The translations under genes were made by a program, and so were the position numbers. Below the pieces are notes generated by a model that saw nothing but the letters and a program-made list of their open reading frames with translations, had not been told where the DNA came from and did no database searches. 64,000 nucleotides of DNA from positions 1 through 64,000 of the forward strand of contig CALKUH010000037.1 of NCBI GenBank assembly GCA_937996795.1, read 5' to 3'. This DNA is from an uncultured Verrucomicrobiota bacterium (GTDB lineage Bacteria; Verrucomicrobiota; Kiritimatiellia; CAIVKH01). Numbering within the stretch: the first letter of the stretch is position 1; each line of letters begins with the position of its first letter. Below are positions 34,432-41,682 of this stretch, piece by piece.

Positions 34432-35790
34432 TCATTCATAACAATCCAACAGCCGCTCGAGCGCCACGCCCCGCGACGCCTTGAGCAATACGACATCGCC
34501 GGGCTGAATCAAGCCTTTCAGCAGGCGGGCTGCATCCTCGGGGTCCACCGCACCAAACACGTTGCAGAAGCCCGCGTCCAGCGCGCCGCGCCGGATCCAC
34601 TCGCCTTCCGGGCCGACGGCGACGAGCCCGGCCCACGGCCCGCCCGCGAGCGCGCGGCCGAGGTCCACGTGTTCCGCCTCGGCGTGCGTGCCGAGTTCGC
34701 GCATCGCGCCAAGCACCAGCCAGCGGCGGCCCTGCGCGGGCGACGCGCGGAATCCGTCGAGCGCCGCGCGCATGCTCATCGGGTTCGCGTTGTAGGCGTC
34801 GTTGATGAACAGCACGCCGTCGATGTCGCGCGGCGCCCAGCGCATGCCCGGCGGGCGGAAGTGGCGCACGCGCGGCGCGAGCGCGTCCCAGTCGATGCCG
34901 AAATGCCGCGCGACCGCGATCGCCAGCCCGGCGTTGGACAACACATAACGGCCCGGCAGCGGCGCGTCGAACAACGCGCTCTCCCCGCTCGCCCACTCCG
35001 TCACCACAAAACGCGGCGGCGCGCCGGCCTCCACACGGTAGTCCGCCTCCTGCGCCAGCGACACGGTCTTGAGCGCGCACGTCACATGCCCGCGCAACGT
35101 GTTGAACCAGCGGTCATCCATCGGCAGCACCGCAAGCCCGTTCGGCGCCAGCGCGCGCAGCACCGCCGCCTTCTCGTGCGCGATGCCTTCCTCCGACTCG
35201 AAATGCTCGATGTGGACCGGCCCGACCGACGTCACGACGGACACATGCGGCCGCAGCAACGCGCAGAGCGGGTCCAGTTCGCCCGGATGATTCATCCCGA
35301 CTTCGAACACGCCGAAGCGATCGTCCGGGCGCATGGTCAACAAACTGAGCGGCAGGCCGATGTCGTTGTTCCAGTTGCCGCGCGTGCGCGCCGTCGAGCC
35401 CGCCGCCTCCAGCAAATCCGCGATCAACTCCTTTACGCTCGTCTTGCCGCTGCTTCCGGTGACCGCCACAAATACGCCATCCAGCCGCGCCCGGTGCCCG
35501 CGCGCCAGCGCCGTCAGCGCAGCTTTGGGATCCTCCACCTCCAGCAACGGCAGGTCGCCCGACGCCCGGGCGCCGCGCCGCACCACCGCGCCGGCGGCGC
35601 CCGCCGCGCGCGCCGCGTCGAGGAACGAATGCCCGTCCACCTTCCCGCCGGGCAACGCGACGAACAGCTCGCCCGCCTTCAGGGCGCGCGTGTCGATCGC
35701 GAAACCCGCGACGGGCAGCGAAGGCGCGCGCGACCAGCGTCCGCCGGACCACGCGGCCAGTTGCTCAGGGGTAAAACAGGAGGGGCTCAT
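34432..35790 (-). CDS. murF: UDP-N-acetylmuramoyl-tripeptide--D-alanyl-D-alanine ligase
   Basis: 452 residues from ATG 35790 (MSPSCFTPEQLAAWSGGRWS). Mur-ligase landmarks: FAIDTRALKAGELFVALPG near the N-terminus, ATP loop FVAVTGSSGKTSVKELIADL, TRGNWNNDIGLPLSLL, FEVGMNHPGELDPL and FINDAYNANPMSMRAAL, which is typical of MurF. It adds D-Ala-D-Ala. The frame extends 52 codons upstream through an Asp/Glu-coding stretch that is really a GAGGACGA word repeat and is not counted. Confidence 0.95.
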   Translation of the reverse strand: MSPSCFTPEQLAAWSGGRWSRAPSLPVAGFAIDTRALKAGELFVALPGGKVDGHSFLDAARAAGAAGAVVRRGARASGDLPLLEVEDPKAALTALARGHRARLDGVFVAVTGSSGKTSVKELIADLLEAAGSTARTRGNWNNDIGLPLSLLTMRPDDRFGVFEVGMNHPGELDPLCALLRPHVSVVTSVGPVHIEHFESEEGIAHEKAAVLRALAPNGLAVLPMDDRWFNTLRGHVTCALKTVSLAQEADYRVEAGAPPRFVVTEWASGESALFDAPLPGRYVLSNAGLAIAVARHFGIDWDALAPRVRHFRPPGMRWAPRDIDGVLFINDAYNANPMSMRAALDGFRASPAQGRRWLVLGAMRELGTHAEAEHVDLGRALAGGPWAGLVAVGPEGEWIRRGALDAGFCNVFGAVDPEDAARLLKGLIQPGDVVLLKASRGVALERLLDCYE

Positions 35791-35795
35791 GGTCG

Positions 35796-35870
35796 TACGA
35801 AAATCGTCCTCGTCTTCGTCGTCGATCGAGCGAGGACGAGGTGGAGGACGGGGACGAGAACGAAAGGGGC
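35796..35870. repeat. GTCCTC/GAGGACGA word repeat between murE and murF
   Basis: Read on the plus strand, the spacer is a run of short GTCCTC and GAGGACGAG words (AAAATCGTCCTCGTCTTCGT, then GAGCGAGGACGAGGTGGAGG). The same words precede the CGAATCCGG-CACGGAG elements at 53055 and 54145. It occupies nearly all of the 82-bp gap, including the murF leader. Confidence 0.65.
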
Positions 35871-35872
35871 GT

Positions 35873-37360
35873 TCACAGATACCGGCGGGCCACCTCGCGG
35901 TCGTCGAACGGCACGACGGTGCTCGAAAACTCCTGCACGTTTTCATGCCCCTTGCCGGCGATCAACACGATGTCGCCGTCGCGCGCCATTGCGATCGCAC
36001 GGGCGATGGCCTCCTCTCGGTCCACGACCACCTCGTGGCGGTCGGGCGTCGGGATGCCCTGCTCGATTTCCGCGAGGATCGCCTCCGGCCGCTCGCGGCG
36101 CGGGTTGTCGCTGGTCAGGATCGTATAGTCCGCGCGCTGATGTGCGACGGCGCCCATCAGCGGGCGTTTCGAGCGGTCGCGGTTGCCGCCGCAGCCGAAG
36201 ACGGTGATGAGGCGACGCGGCTTGAGCTCGCGCAGCGTGTCGAGCACGTTCGCTAGCGCGTCGTCCGTGTGCGCGTAGTCCACGAACACGCTGAACCCGC
36301 GATCCGCCGGCACGCGCTCCAGGCGGCCGGGCACGGTGTTCATGCCGGCGAGGATCGCGGCGCTGCGCGCGGGCGCGACGCCCAGCGTGCCCGCCGTCGC
36401 GATCGCGGCCAGCGCGTTGCTGACATTGAACCGGCCCAGCAGGCGCAGGTGCGCGTCGGTGCCGCCCCACGGCGTGCGCACGGTGAACCGCGTGCCGTGC
36501 GCGTCGAGTTCGATGTCCTCCGCCCGCACATCCGCGCCGGGGTGCTCGCCGTAGGTGAGCAGGTGCGCGCGCAGGCCGTTGGTCTTAACGAGCTGCATGC
36601 CCCACTCGTCGTCGATGTTCACGACGGCGGCGGCGCGCTTGTGCTGCTGGCCGAGCGAGCGGAACAACTGCATCTTCGCGTCGAAATACGCCTCCATCGA
36701 GCCGTGGAAGTCGAGGTGGTCGCGCGTCAGGTTCGTGAACACGCCCACGTCGAAATCCGTGCCCCACACGCGGCGCTGCGCGAGTCCGTGCGACGACACC
36801 TCCATCACCGCGCTGCGGCAGCCGGAGCGCAACATCTGGTCGAGCATGAACTGGATGTCCGGCGCCTCGGGCGTCGTGCGGCTCGCGGGGATGACACGCG
36901 TGCCGATTTCGTAGCGCACCGTGCCGACCAGCCCCGGGTGCCGTCCCTCGGCGGCGAGGATTTCCCGCACCATGAATGCCGTCGTCGTCTTGCCGTTCGT
37001 GCCGGTGACGCCGACGACGGGGATTTTCTGCGACGGGTGGTCGTAGAACGCGCACGAGATCTCCGCCATCGCGCGGCGCGCGTCCTCGACGAGGATGTGC
37101 GCGATGTTCCGGCGCGGCCAGCGGTCCTCCTCCGACACCAGCGCGACGGCGCCGCGGCGCAGCGCGTCCTCGATGTAGGCCGCGCCGTCCTCGCGCTGCC
37201 CGCGCAGCGCGACGAACAGGTAGTTCGGCTTCACCTGCCGCGAGTCGTAGGCGATGCCTTCGATGTCGAAGTGCAACGGACCGCGCACCTGGATGGGTTG
37301 CACGATTCGGGTGATGGATTCTAGACGCATGGTTTCCATGCAGAGTTTACCTAAGATCAT
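35873..37360 (-). CDS. murE: UDP-N-acetylmuramoyl-tripeptide synthetase, meso-DAP type
   Basis: 495 residues from ATG 37360 with GGACAGGAG just upstream; ATGs at 37339 and 37330 are alternatives. ATP loop VVGVTGTNGKTTTAFMVREI, the substrate segment SSHGLAQRRVWGTDFDVGVF, TNLTRDHLDFHGSMEAYFDA, FVDYAHTDDAL and GCGGNRDRSKRPLMG. TSDNPRRERPEAIL contains the DNPR motif that selects meso-diaminopimelate, so the wall should be of the DAP type. It lies between ftsI and murF. Confidence 0.95.
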   Translation of the reverse strand: MILGKLCMETMRLESITRIVQPIQVRGPLHFDIEGIAYDSRQVKPNYLFVALRGQREDGAAYIEDALRRGAVALVSEEDRWPRRNIAHILVEDARRAMAEISCAFYDHPSQKIPVVGVTGTNGKTTTAFMVREILAAEGRHPGLVGTVRYEIGTRVIPASRTTPEAPDIQFMLDQMLRSGCRSAVMEVSSHGLAQRRVWGTDFDVGVFTNLTRDHLDFHGSMEAYFDAKMQLFRSLGQQHKRAAAVVNIDDEWGMQLVKTNGLRAHLLTYGEHPGADVRAEDIELDAHGTRFTVRTPWGGTDAHLRLLGRFNVSNALAAIATAGTLGVAPARSAAILAGMNTVPGRLERVPADRGFSVFVDYAHTDDALANVLDTLRELKPRRLITVFGCGGNRDRSKRPLMGAVAHQRADYTILTSDNPRRERPEAILAEIEQGIPTPDRHEVVVDREEAIARAIAMARDGDIVLIAGKGHENVQEFSSTVVPFDDREVARRYL

Positions 37361-37375
37361 GGCTCCTGTCCCTCC

Positions 37376-39109
37376 TCACAAGGGGTTCAGCTCCGGTTCC
37401 AATTCGATCACGCGCGCCTCCGCCACGGGCGGAATGTCGAGATAGCGCACCGCCTGTTCGGCGATTTCACGAAAAACGGGCGCGGCGACCTGGCCGCCCT
37501 GCGTCAGGCCGGTCGGCTCGTCGAAAGTCACCACGATGCTCAGTTCCGGCGCCTCCGCCGGGAGGAAGCCCATGAACGAGGCGAGGTTCCGCTTGTGGTC
37601 GTAGCCGCCGGGCCCGGCCTTTTCCGCCGTGCCGGTCTTGCCCGCCACCGTGTAGCCCTCGACGCGCGCGCGCTTGCCGGTGCCCTCTTCCGTCACGCGG
37701 ACCAGCATCTCGGTCAGCACGCGGGCCGCCTCGGGGCTGATGGGCCGGCCCAGCACCTCCGGCTCGGAGGTGCGGATCGGCTGGCCGCGCGCGGTGGTGA
37801 CCTGCCGGACCACCATCGGCTTCATCAGTGCGCCGCCGTTCGCGACCGCGTTGATCGCGTTCACCATCTGCAGGCCGGTGGACGCCACCTCGTGGCCCAT
37901 CGGGATGCGCGTGATGCTCAGCTTGGTCCACTTCGACGGCGGACGGAGAATGCCGGCCTCCTCGCCGGGCAGCTCAATGCCCGTCGGCTGGCCGATGCCA
38001 AACGCCTTGAGATAGCGGTAGAGCTTCTCCTCGCCGAGCCGCAGCGCGATCTTCGCCGCCGCGATGTTGCTCGACTTCTTCAGCGCGTCGGTCGCGGTGA
38101 GGCGTCCGTAGGGATGGAAGTCGCTCAGCCCCCGGCCCGCGTGCACCCAGTGGCCGTTTTCGCAATCGATGATTTCATCCGGCCGCAGCAGCCCCTCGTT
38201 CAGCGCCGCCGCGTAGACGATGATCTTGAAGATCGAGCCCGGCTCGTACACGTAGCCGATCGCGCGGTTGAGCCGCTCCTCGTCGCTCACCTTGCCGTAC
38301 TGGTTCAGGTCGAACGCGGGGCGCGACGCCATCGCAAGGATCTCGCCCGTCTTCACCCGCTGCACCATCGCCCACGCGCCCTTCGCGCCGTTCGTCGCCA
38401 TCGCCGCGTCCAGCGCGCGCTCCGCGAAATACTGGAGGTTCTGGTCGATCGTCAGGTACACATCGCCGCCCTGCTGCGGCAGGATCTCCAGCTTGCGACG
38501 GCTGACCACCTCGCGGCGGCGCCCGTCGATCTCCGTGTCGCGGAACCCCGGCACGCCCTGCAGGTAGCGGTCGAGCCGCTGCTCGATGCCCATGCTGCCG
38601 ATGCCGTCCACGTTGGCGAATCCCACCACGTGGCACATCAGCGCCTCGTGCGGGTACACGCGCGTCATCGCCTCATCGCAGCGAACGCCCGGCATGCGCA
38701 TGTGCTGGATCTGGCGCGTGACCTCCTCCGGCACCTGCTTTTTCAGCACCTCGTATTTGCTGTCCGCCTTCGCGACGCGCGCGAAGACCATCGCCGGGTC
38801 GAGTTCGAGCAGGCGCGCGAGCTGCTGCGCGGAGAAGAGCGGATAGCCGTGCTCGTGCATGAACGACGGATCCACCGCGACCTCGCGCGTCGTGATGTCC
38901 GCCGCGAGCACCGTGCCGTTGCGGTCCAGCACGCGGCCGCGGCCGACCAGCATCGGCAGTTCGACCTGCCGGGTGCGCAGGATGCGCTCCTGGAGGCGCT
39001 TGTTATCGCCCAAATGCAGGTGCGACAGCCGCACCCCCAGCCCGATCCACACGGCCGACATCGCGAGGATGATCGCCGTCATCCTCCACCGTTGTTCCTT
39101 TTCGGTCAT
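37376..39109 (-). CDS. ftsI: penicillin-binding protein 3 (class B transpeptidase)
   Basis: 577 residues. One N-terminal membrane helix (AIILAMSAVWIGLGVRLSHL) is followed by the PBP dimerisation domain (RGRVLDRNGTVLA). The transpeptidase motifs are the nucleophile Ser-x-x-Lys in YEPGSIFKI (about residue 292), SSN at about 346 and KTGT at about 490. No C-terminal PASTA. It cross-links septal peptidoglycan in the periplasm with FtsW. It lies 9 bp after ftsL and 15 bp before murE. Confidence 0.95.
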   Translation of the reverse strand: MTEKEQRWRMTAIILAMSAVWIGLGVRLSHLHLGDNKRLQERILRTRQVELPMLVGRGRVLDRNGTVLAADITTREVAVDPSFMHEHGYPLFSAQQLARLLELDPAMVFARVAKADSKYEVLKKQVPEEVTRQIQHMRMPGVRCDEAMTRVYPHEALMCHVVGFANVDGIGSMGIEQRLDRYLQGVPGFRDTEIDGRRREVVSRRKLEILPQQGGDVYLTIDQNLQYFAERALDAAMATNGAKGAWAMVQRVKTGEILAMASRPAFDLNQYGKVSDEERLNRAIGYVYEPGSIFKIIVYAAALNEGLLRPDEIIDCENGHWVHAGRGLSDFHPYGRLTATDALKKSSNIAAAKIALRLGEEKLYRYLKAFGIGQPTGIELPGEEAGILRPPSKWTKLSITRIPMGHEVASTGLQMVNAINAVANGGALMKPMVVRQVTTARGQPIRTSEPEVLGRPISPEAARVLTEMLVRVTEEGTGKRARVEGYTVAGKTGTAEKAGPGGYDHKRNLASFMGFLPAEAPELSIVVTFDEPTGLTQGGQVAAPVFREIAEQAVRYLDIPPVAEARVIELEPELNPL

Positions 39110-39118
39110 CGTCGTGCA

Positions 39119-39478
39119 TCAGTTCCGAGCGAAAAACGTGTCGGACTCCTGCGCCGCGCCCGCCGCCCGGCGGATGCGCACGATCTGCCGCTCGCGCGGC
39201 CAGTCCATTTCGATCCCGTGCTGCTTCAGCAGCTTCATCATGCTTTCGTAGGTCGTGAGCGAGGACCACTTGAACTCCTCGTTCGTCACGCGGCGGCGCA
39301 GCGCGGCCTTCTCCTGCTCCAGCTCCTTCAGGCGCATGCCGAGCTGGTCGCAGCGGTTGTCGAGCCAGAGCCACCCGAGCGCGAGCCCGACCGCGAGCAC
39401 GAGAAACACCGCGATCCCGCCCGGCACCGGCGAGGTGCGCGCGTTCTTGCGATAATTGCGTTTCCGACGACGGGCCAT
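39119..39478 (-). CDS. ftsL: FtsL-like division protein
   Basis: 119 residues. A basic cytoplasmic start (MARRRKRNYRKNARTSP), a single helix (GGIAVFLVLAVGLALGWLWL), then a periplasmic coiled coil (LGMRLKELEQEKAALRRRVT). Sequence similarity to FtsL is always poor; identification rests on topology, size and place between rsmH and ftsI. The ATG at 39478 begins two bases after the rsmH stop. Confidence 0.78.
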   Translation of the reverse strand: MARRRKRNYRKNARTSPVPGGIAVFLVLAVGLALGWLWLDNRCDQLGMRLKELEQEKAALRRRVTNEEFKWSSLTTYESMMKLLKQHGIEMDWPRERQIVRIRRAAGAAQESDTFFARN

Positions 39479-39480
39479 GT

Positions 39481-40401
39481 TCAATCGATCCTTTCCACCA
39501 CACGCAGGCGGGCCGACCGGGCCCGCGGGTTCCGCTCCACTTCCTCATCCGACGCCATGCGCGGGCCTTTCACCACCCACGCCACCGCCGGCCGCTCCAC
39601 CGTCCAGCGCTCGCCGCCCTGCGGCAGCGATTCGCGGCGGCCAACGTGCGCCGCCAGCCGGTGCTTCACAATCCGGTCCTCCAGGCTGTGGAACGCGATC
39701 ACCGCGAGACGGCCGCCGGGCTTCAACAATCCCAGCGCCGACTCCAGCCCGCGCTCCAGCGCGCCCAGCTCATCGTTCACCGCGATCCGCAGCGCCTGGA
39801 ACGTCTGCGTCGCCGGGTGAATGCGGCCCCGCGGCCCGCCCTTCGCCCGCGCCACCAGCTCCGCCAGTTCGCGCGTCGTGCGCAGCGGCGCGCGCGCCCG
39901 CTCGTTCACGATAAAGCGGGCGATACGGCGGGACGCGCGCTCCTCGCCATACCGCCACAACACATCCGCCAACTCCGATTCCGCCGACTCGTTCACCCAG
40001 TCCGCCGCCGTCCGCGGCCCGTCCGGGTCCATCCGCATGTCGAGCGGCGCGTCCGCCTGGAAACTGAATCCGCGTTCCGGCGTGTCCAGCTGCATCGAGG
40101 ACACCCCGATGTCCAGCAGCACGCCATCCACCGCCGCAAATCCCGCCTCCTGGGCCAGCGCGCTCATGTCCGCGAAATTCCCCCGCCGGAACACCGCGCC
40201 GGGAAACGCCCGGAGCCGTTCGCGCGCGAGGGACAGCGCGTGGGGATCGCGATCGATGCCCAACACCTGTCCCTCAGGTCCCGTCCGCTCCAGGATGGCT
40301 TTTGCATGTCCGCCTGCTCCCAGTGTTCCGTCGATGTATCGACCGCCCGGCGCTACCGCCAGGCCGTCCAGCACCTCCTGCACCAAAACCGATTCATGCA
40401 C
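39481..40401 (-). CDS. rsmH: 16S rRNA (cytosine1402-N4)-methyltransferase
   Basis: 306 residues, starting MHESVLVQEVLDGLAVAPGG. The SAM site is YIDGTLGAGGHAKAILE. Family segments GVLLDIGVSSMQLDTPERGF, LDMRMDPDGPRTAADWVNES and the C-terminal AVIAFHSLEDRIVKHRLAAH are intact. It methylates C1402 of 16S rRNA and normally accompanies mraZ. Here one extra gene separates the two. Confidence 0.96.
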   Translation of the reverse strand: MHESVLVQEVLDGLAVAPGGRYIDGTLGAGGHAKAILERTGPEGQVLGIDRDPHALSLARERLRAFPGAVFRRGNFADMSALAQEAGFAAVDGVLLDIGVSSMQLDTPERGFSFQADAPLDMRMDPDGPRTAADWVNESAESELADVLWRYGEERASRRIARFIVNERARAPLRTTRELAELVARAKGGPRGRIHPATQTFQALRIAVNDELGALERGLESALGLLKPGGRLAVIAFHSLEDRIVKHRLAAHVGRRESLPQGGERWTVERPAVAWVVKGPRMASDEEVERNPRARSARLRVVERID

Positions 40402-40431
40402 GTTGCCTCGCCCCTCGTTCCCCGCTCCTCC

Positions 40432-40869
40432 TCAACTCCCCATCACAAACGGGTTGCCGACCGGGCGCCCTTTCCACAAATCCACCTGCGCGTTGAACCG
40501 GCCGCGCGGGAGCTGCACCACCGGCGCGCCCTTCAGGCCGTTCACGCCCTCCGTCACCTGCAACAGCCGGGCAACCGCCTCGCGCTTGATCCCGCGGCTG
40601 CGCTCGGAGTAGCCGGGGGTCGAATTCATGCGCACCTTGCGGACCGCCGCCGGGGCCGGCCTGCTCAAGCGCTCGGCGCGCGAGGCCACCGGCGCCGCCT
40701 CGACCGGCTTCGACTCCGTTTCGGATTCGAGCCAGCCGAACAACTCGGCCTGCCGCGCCACCGCCTGCGCGCGCGGCGCCGACGTGCGGACCGGTTCGTC
40801 CCAGAACAGTTCCTGCCACTGCGCGTGGCGCTCGGTGGCGGACGGCGCCGCGCGCTCGGCGCGCGGCAT
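40432..40869 (-). CDS. unrecognised protein between mraZ and rsmH
   Basis: 145 residues from ATG 40869. In-frame starts at 40881 (GTG), 40959 and 40974 would overlap the end of mraZ, where codon usage belongs to mraZ. The N-terminal half is Ala/Glu/Arg-rich. The C-terminal 65 residues look better conserved: NSTPGYSERSRGIKREAVAR, then LQVTEGVNGLKGAPVVQLPR and GRPVGNPFVMGS. No signal peptide or membrane helix. GC at third codon positions is high, supporting a real gene. Function unknown; position suggests division or envelope biology. Confidence 0.65.
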   Translation of the reverse strand: MPRAERAAPSATERHAQWQELFWDEPVRTSAPRAQAVARQAELFGWLESETESKPVEAAPVASRAERLSRPAPAAVRKVRMNSTPGYSERSRGIKREAVARLLQVTEGVNGLKGAPVVQLPRGRFNAQVDLWKGRPVGNPFVMGS

Positions 40870-40886
40870 CACATCGGACACCCGCT

Positions 40887-41378
40887 CTAGAACCCAACGT
40901 AGCGGGCTGCTTCGCCCAAGCTCGTGGAGGTGGCGGAGGATTCCTGCTGTAGTTTCCATTTTTCCGGGCTCCATAGTTCGAAGTACTCGAACGCTCCAAC
41001 CAGGACGGCGCCGGTGGTGATGCCCGCGCCGTCCAACAACTCGTCCTTCACGCGAATGCGCCCCTGCGCGTCCCACGACAGGAAATCGGAACGGGACGCA
41101 ATCGTGCGGAGGAAATTCCGCCCGCGGTCGTCGGCAATCGACAGGCTGCGAATCCGCTCCAGCCGCTTCGCCATTTCGCGCGCCGGAAATACGCACAGGC
41201 ACGGGGCATTGATGCCCGGCAGCACGTACACTTTTTGCGGTTCCCCCACCTGCTCACGCCAGTCCGCAGGAATGGTCAGCCGCTTCTTCGGATCCAACAG
41301 GTGCTCATACGTGCCCACAAAAACGCTTTGCAGCATGTCCTGCAGCGCATTTTCGTGATCCTGTTTTTTGGCAGTCAT
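40887..41378 (-). CDS. mraZ: MraZ transcriptional regulator of the dcw cluster
   Basis: 163 residues with two AbrB-like halves: GTYEHLLDPKKRLTIPADWR and the second copy FLSWDAQGRIRVKDELLDGA. MraZ represses its own dcw operon by binding repeated TGGG boxes, and three such boxes stand directly upstream. The tail (LQQESSATSTSLGEAARYVG) is a little longer than in many homologues. Confidence 0.95.
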   Translation of the reverse strand: MTAKKQDHENALQDMLQSVFVGTYEHLLDPKKRLTIPADWREQVGEPQKVYVLPGINAPCLCVFPAREMAKRLERIRSLSIADDRGRNFLRTIASRSDFLSWDAQGRIRVKDELLDGAGITTGAVLVGAFEYFELWSPEKWKLQQESSATSTSLGEAARYVGF

Positions 41379-41392
41379 GGGGCTGACCTACG

Positions 41393-41428
41393 CCCCACTT
41401 TATCCCACCTTGCCCCACCACACGTCAA
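41393..41428 (-). promoter_or_regulatory. dcw promoter with triple MraZ box
   Basis: On the minus strand GTGGGGCAAG, GTGGGATAAA and GTGGGGCGTA follow each other with an exact 10-bp period (cores at 41414-41418, 41404-41408 and 41394-41398), as in known MraZ operators. A promoter TTGACG (41428-41423), an 18-bp spacer and GATAAA (41404-41399) overlaps them, so bound MraZ would cover the -10 region. The mraZ ATG is 15 bp downstream. Confidence 0.85.
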
Positions 41429-41517
41429 TACGATTTGAAAAAATTGTTGTCTTTTTTGCGCCACGGCGAATCCGGCGCGCCCCGAAAGCAATTCTCCGTA
41501 GCGCACATCAATCAACG

Positions 41518-41583
41518 CTGTAGCCGCGACCGCTGGTCGCGGTCTTTGCGGGGTTCTTCCGCGATCAATGATCGCGGCTACAG
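41518..41583. repeat. cloverleaf-like GTAGCCGCG element
   Basis: The outer arms CTGTAGCCGCGA and TCGCGGCTACAG are exact reverse complements. Inside are two more hairpins: CCGCGACC-GCT-GGTCGCGG and CCGCGATC-AAT-GATCGCGG, the second sharing bases with the outer arm. The element belongs to the same family as 16954-16985 and 25274-25300. It lies in the 304-bp spacer between mraZ and the end of the large secreted-protein gene and could end transcription of the latter. Confidence 0.8.
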
Positions 41584-41613
41584 GTCGGGCACGCTGCTCC
41601 TATCCGTTTCCCC

Positions 41614-41681
41614 TCTTCTCCGCGCCTCTGCATCTCCGCGAACTCCGTGGTTAAGTCCGGATTCGAGGACGAGGAGAACGG
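41614..41681. repeat. composite CACGGAG / CGAATCCGG / GAGGACGA repeat, copy 2 (inverted)
   Basis: CTTCTCCGCGCCTCTGCATC, then CTCCGCGAACTCCGTGGTTA and AGTCCGGATTCGAGGACGAG. Read on the minus strand this has the same word order as 53055-53116 and 54145-54229. It abuts the stop of the large secreted-protein gene. Confidence 0.75.
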
Positions 41682-41682
41682 G

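Noticed and set aside
35791..35946. Asp/Glu-rich N-terminal extension of MurF
   Set aside because: It is a translation of the GAGGACGA word repeat; MurF homology begins at the ATG at 35790.
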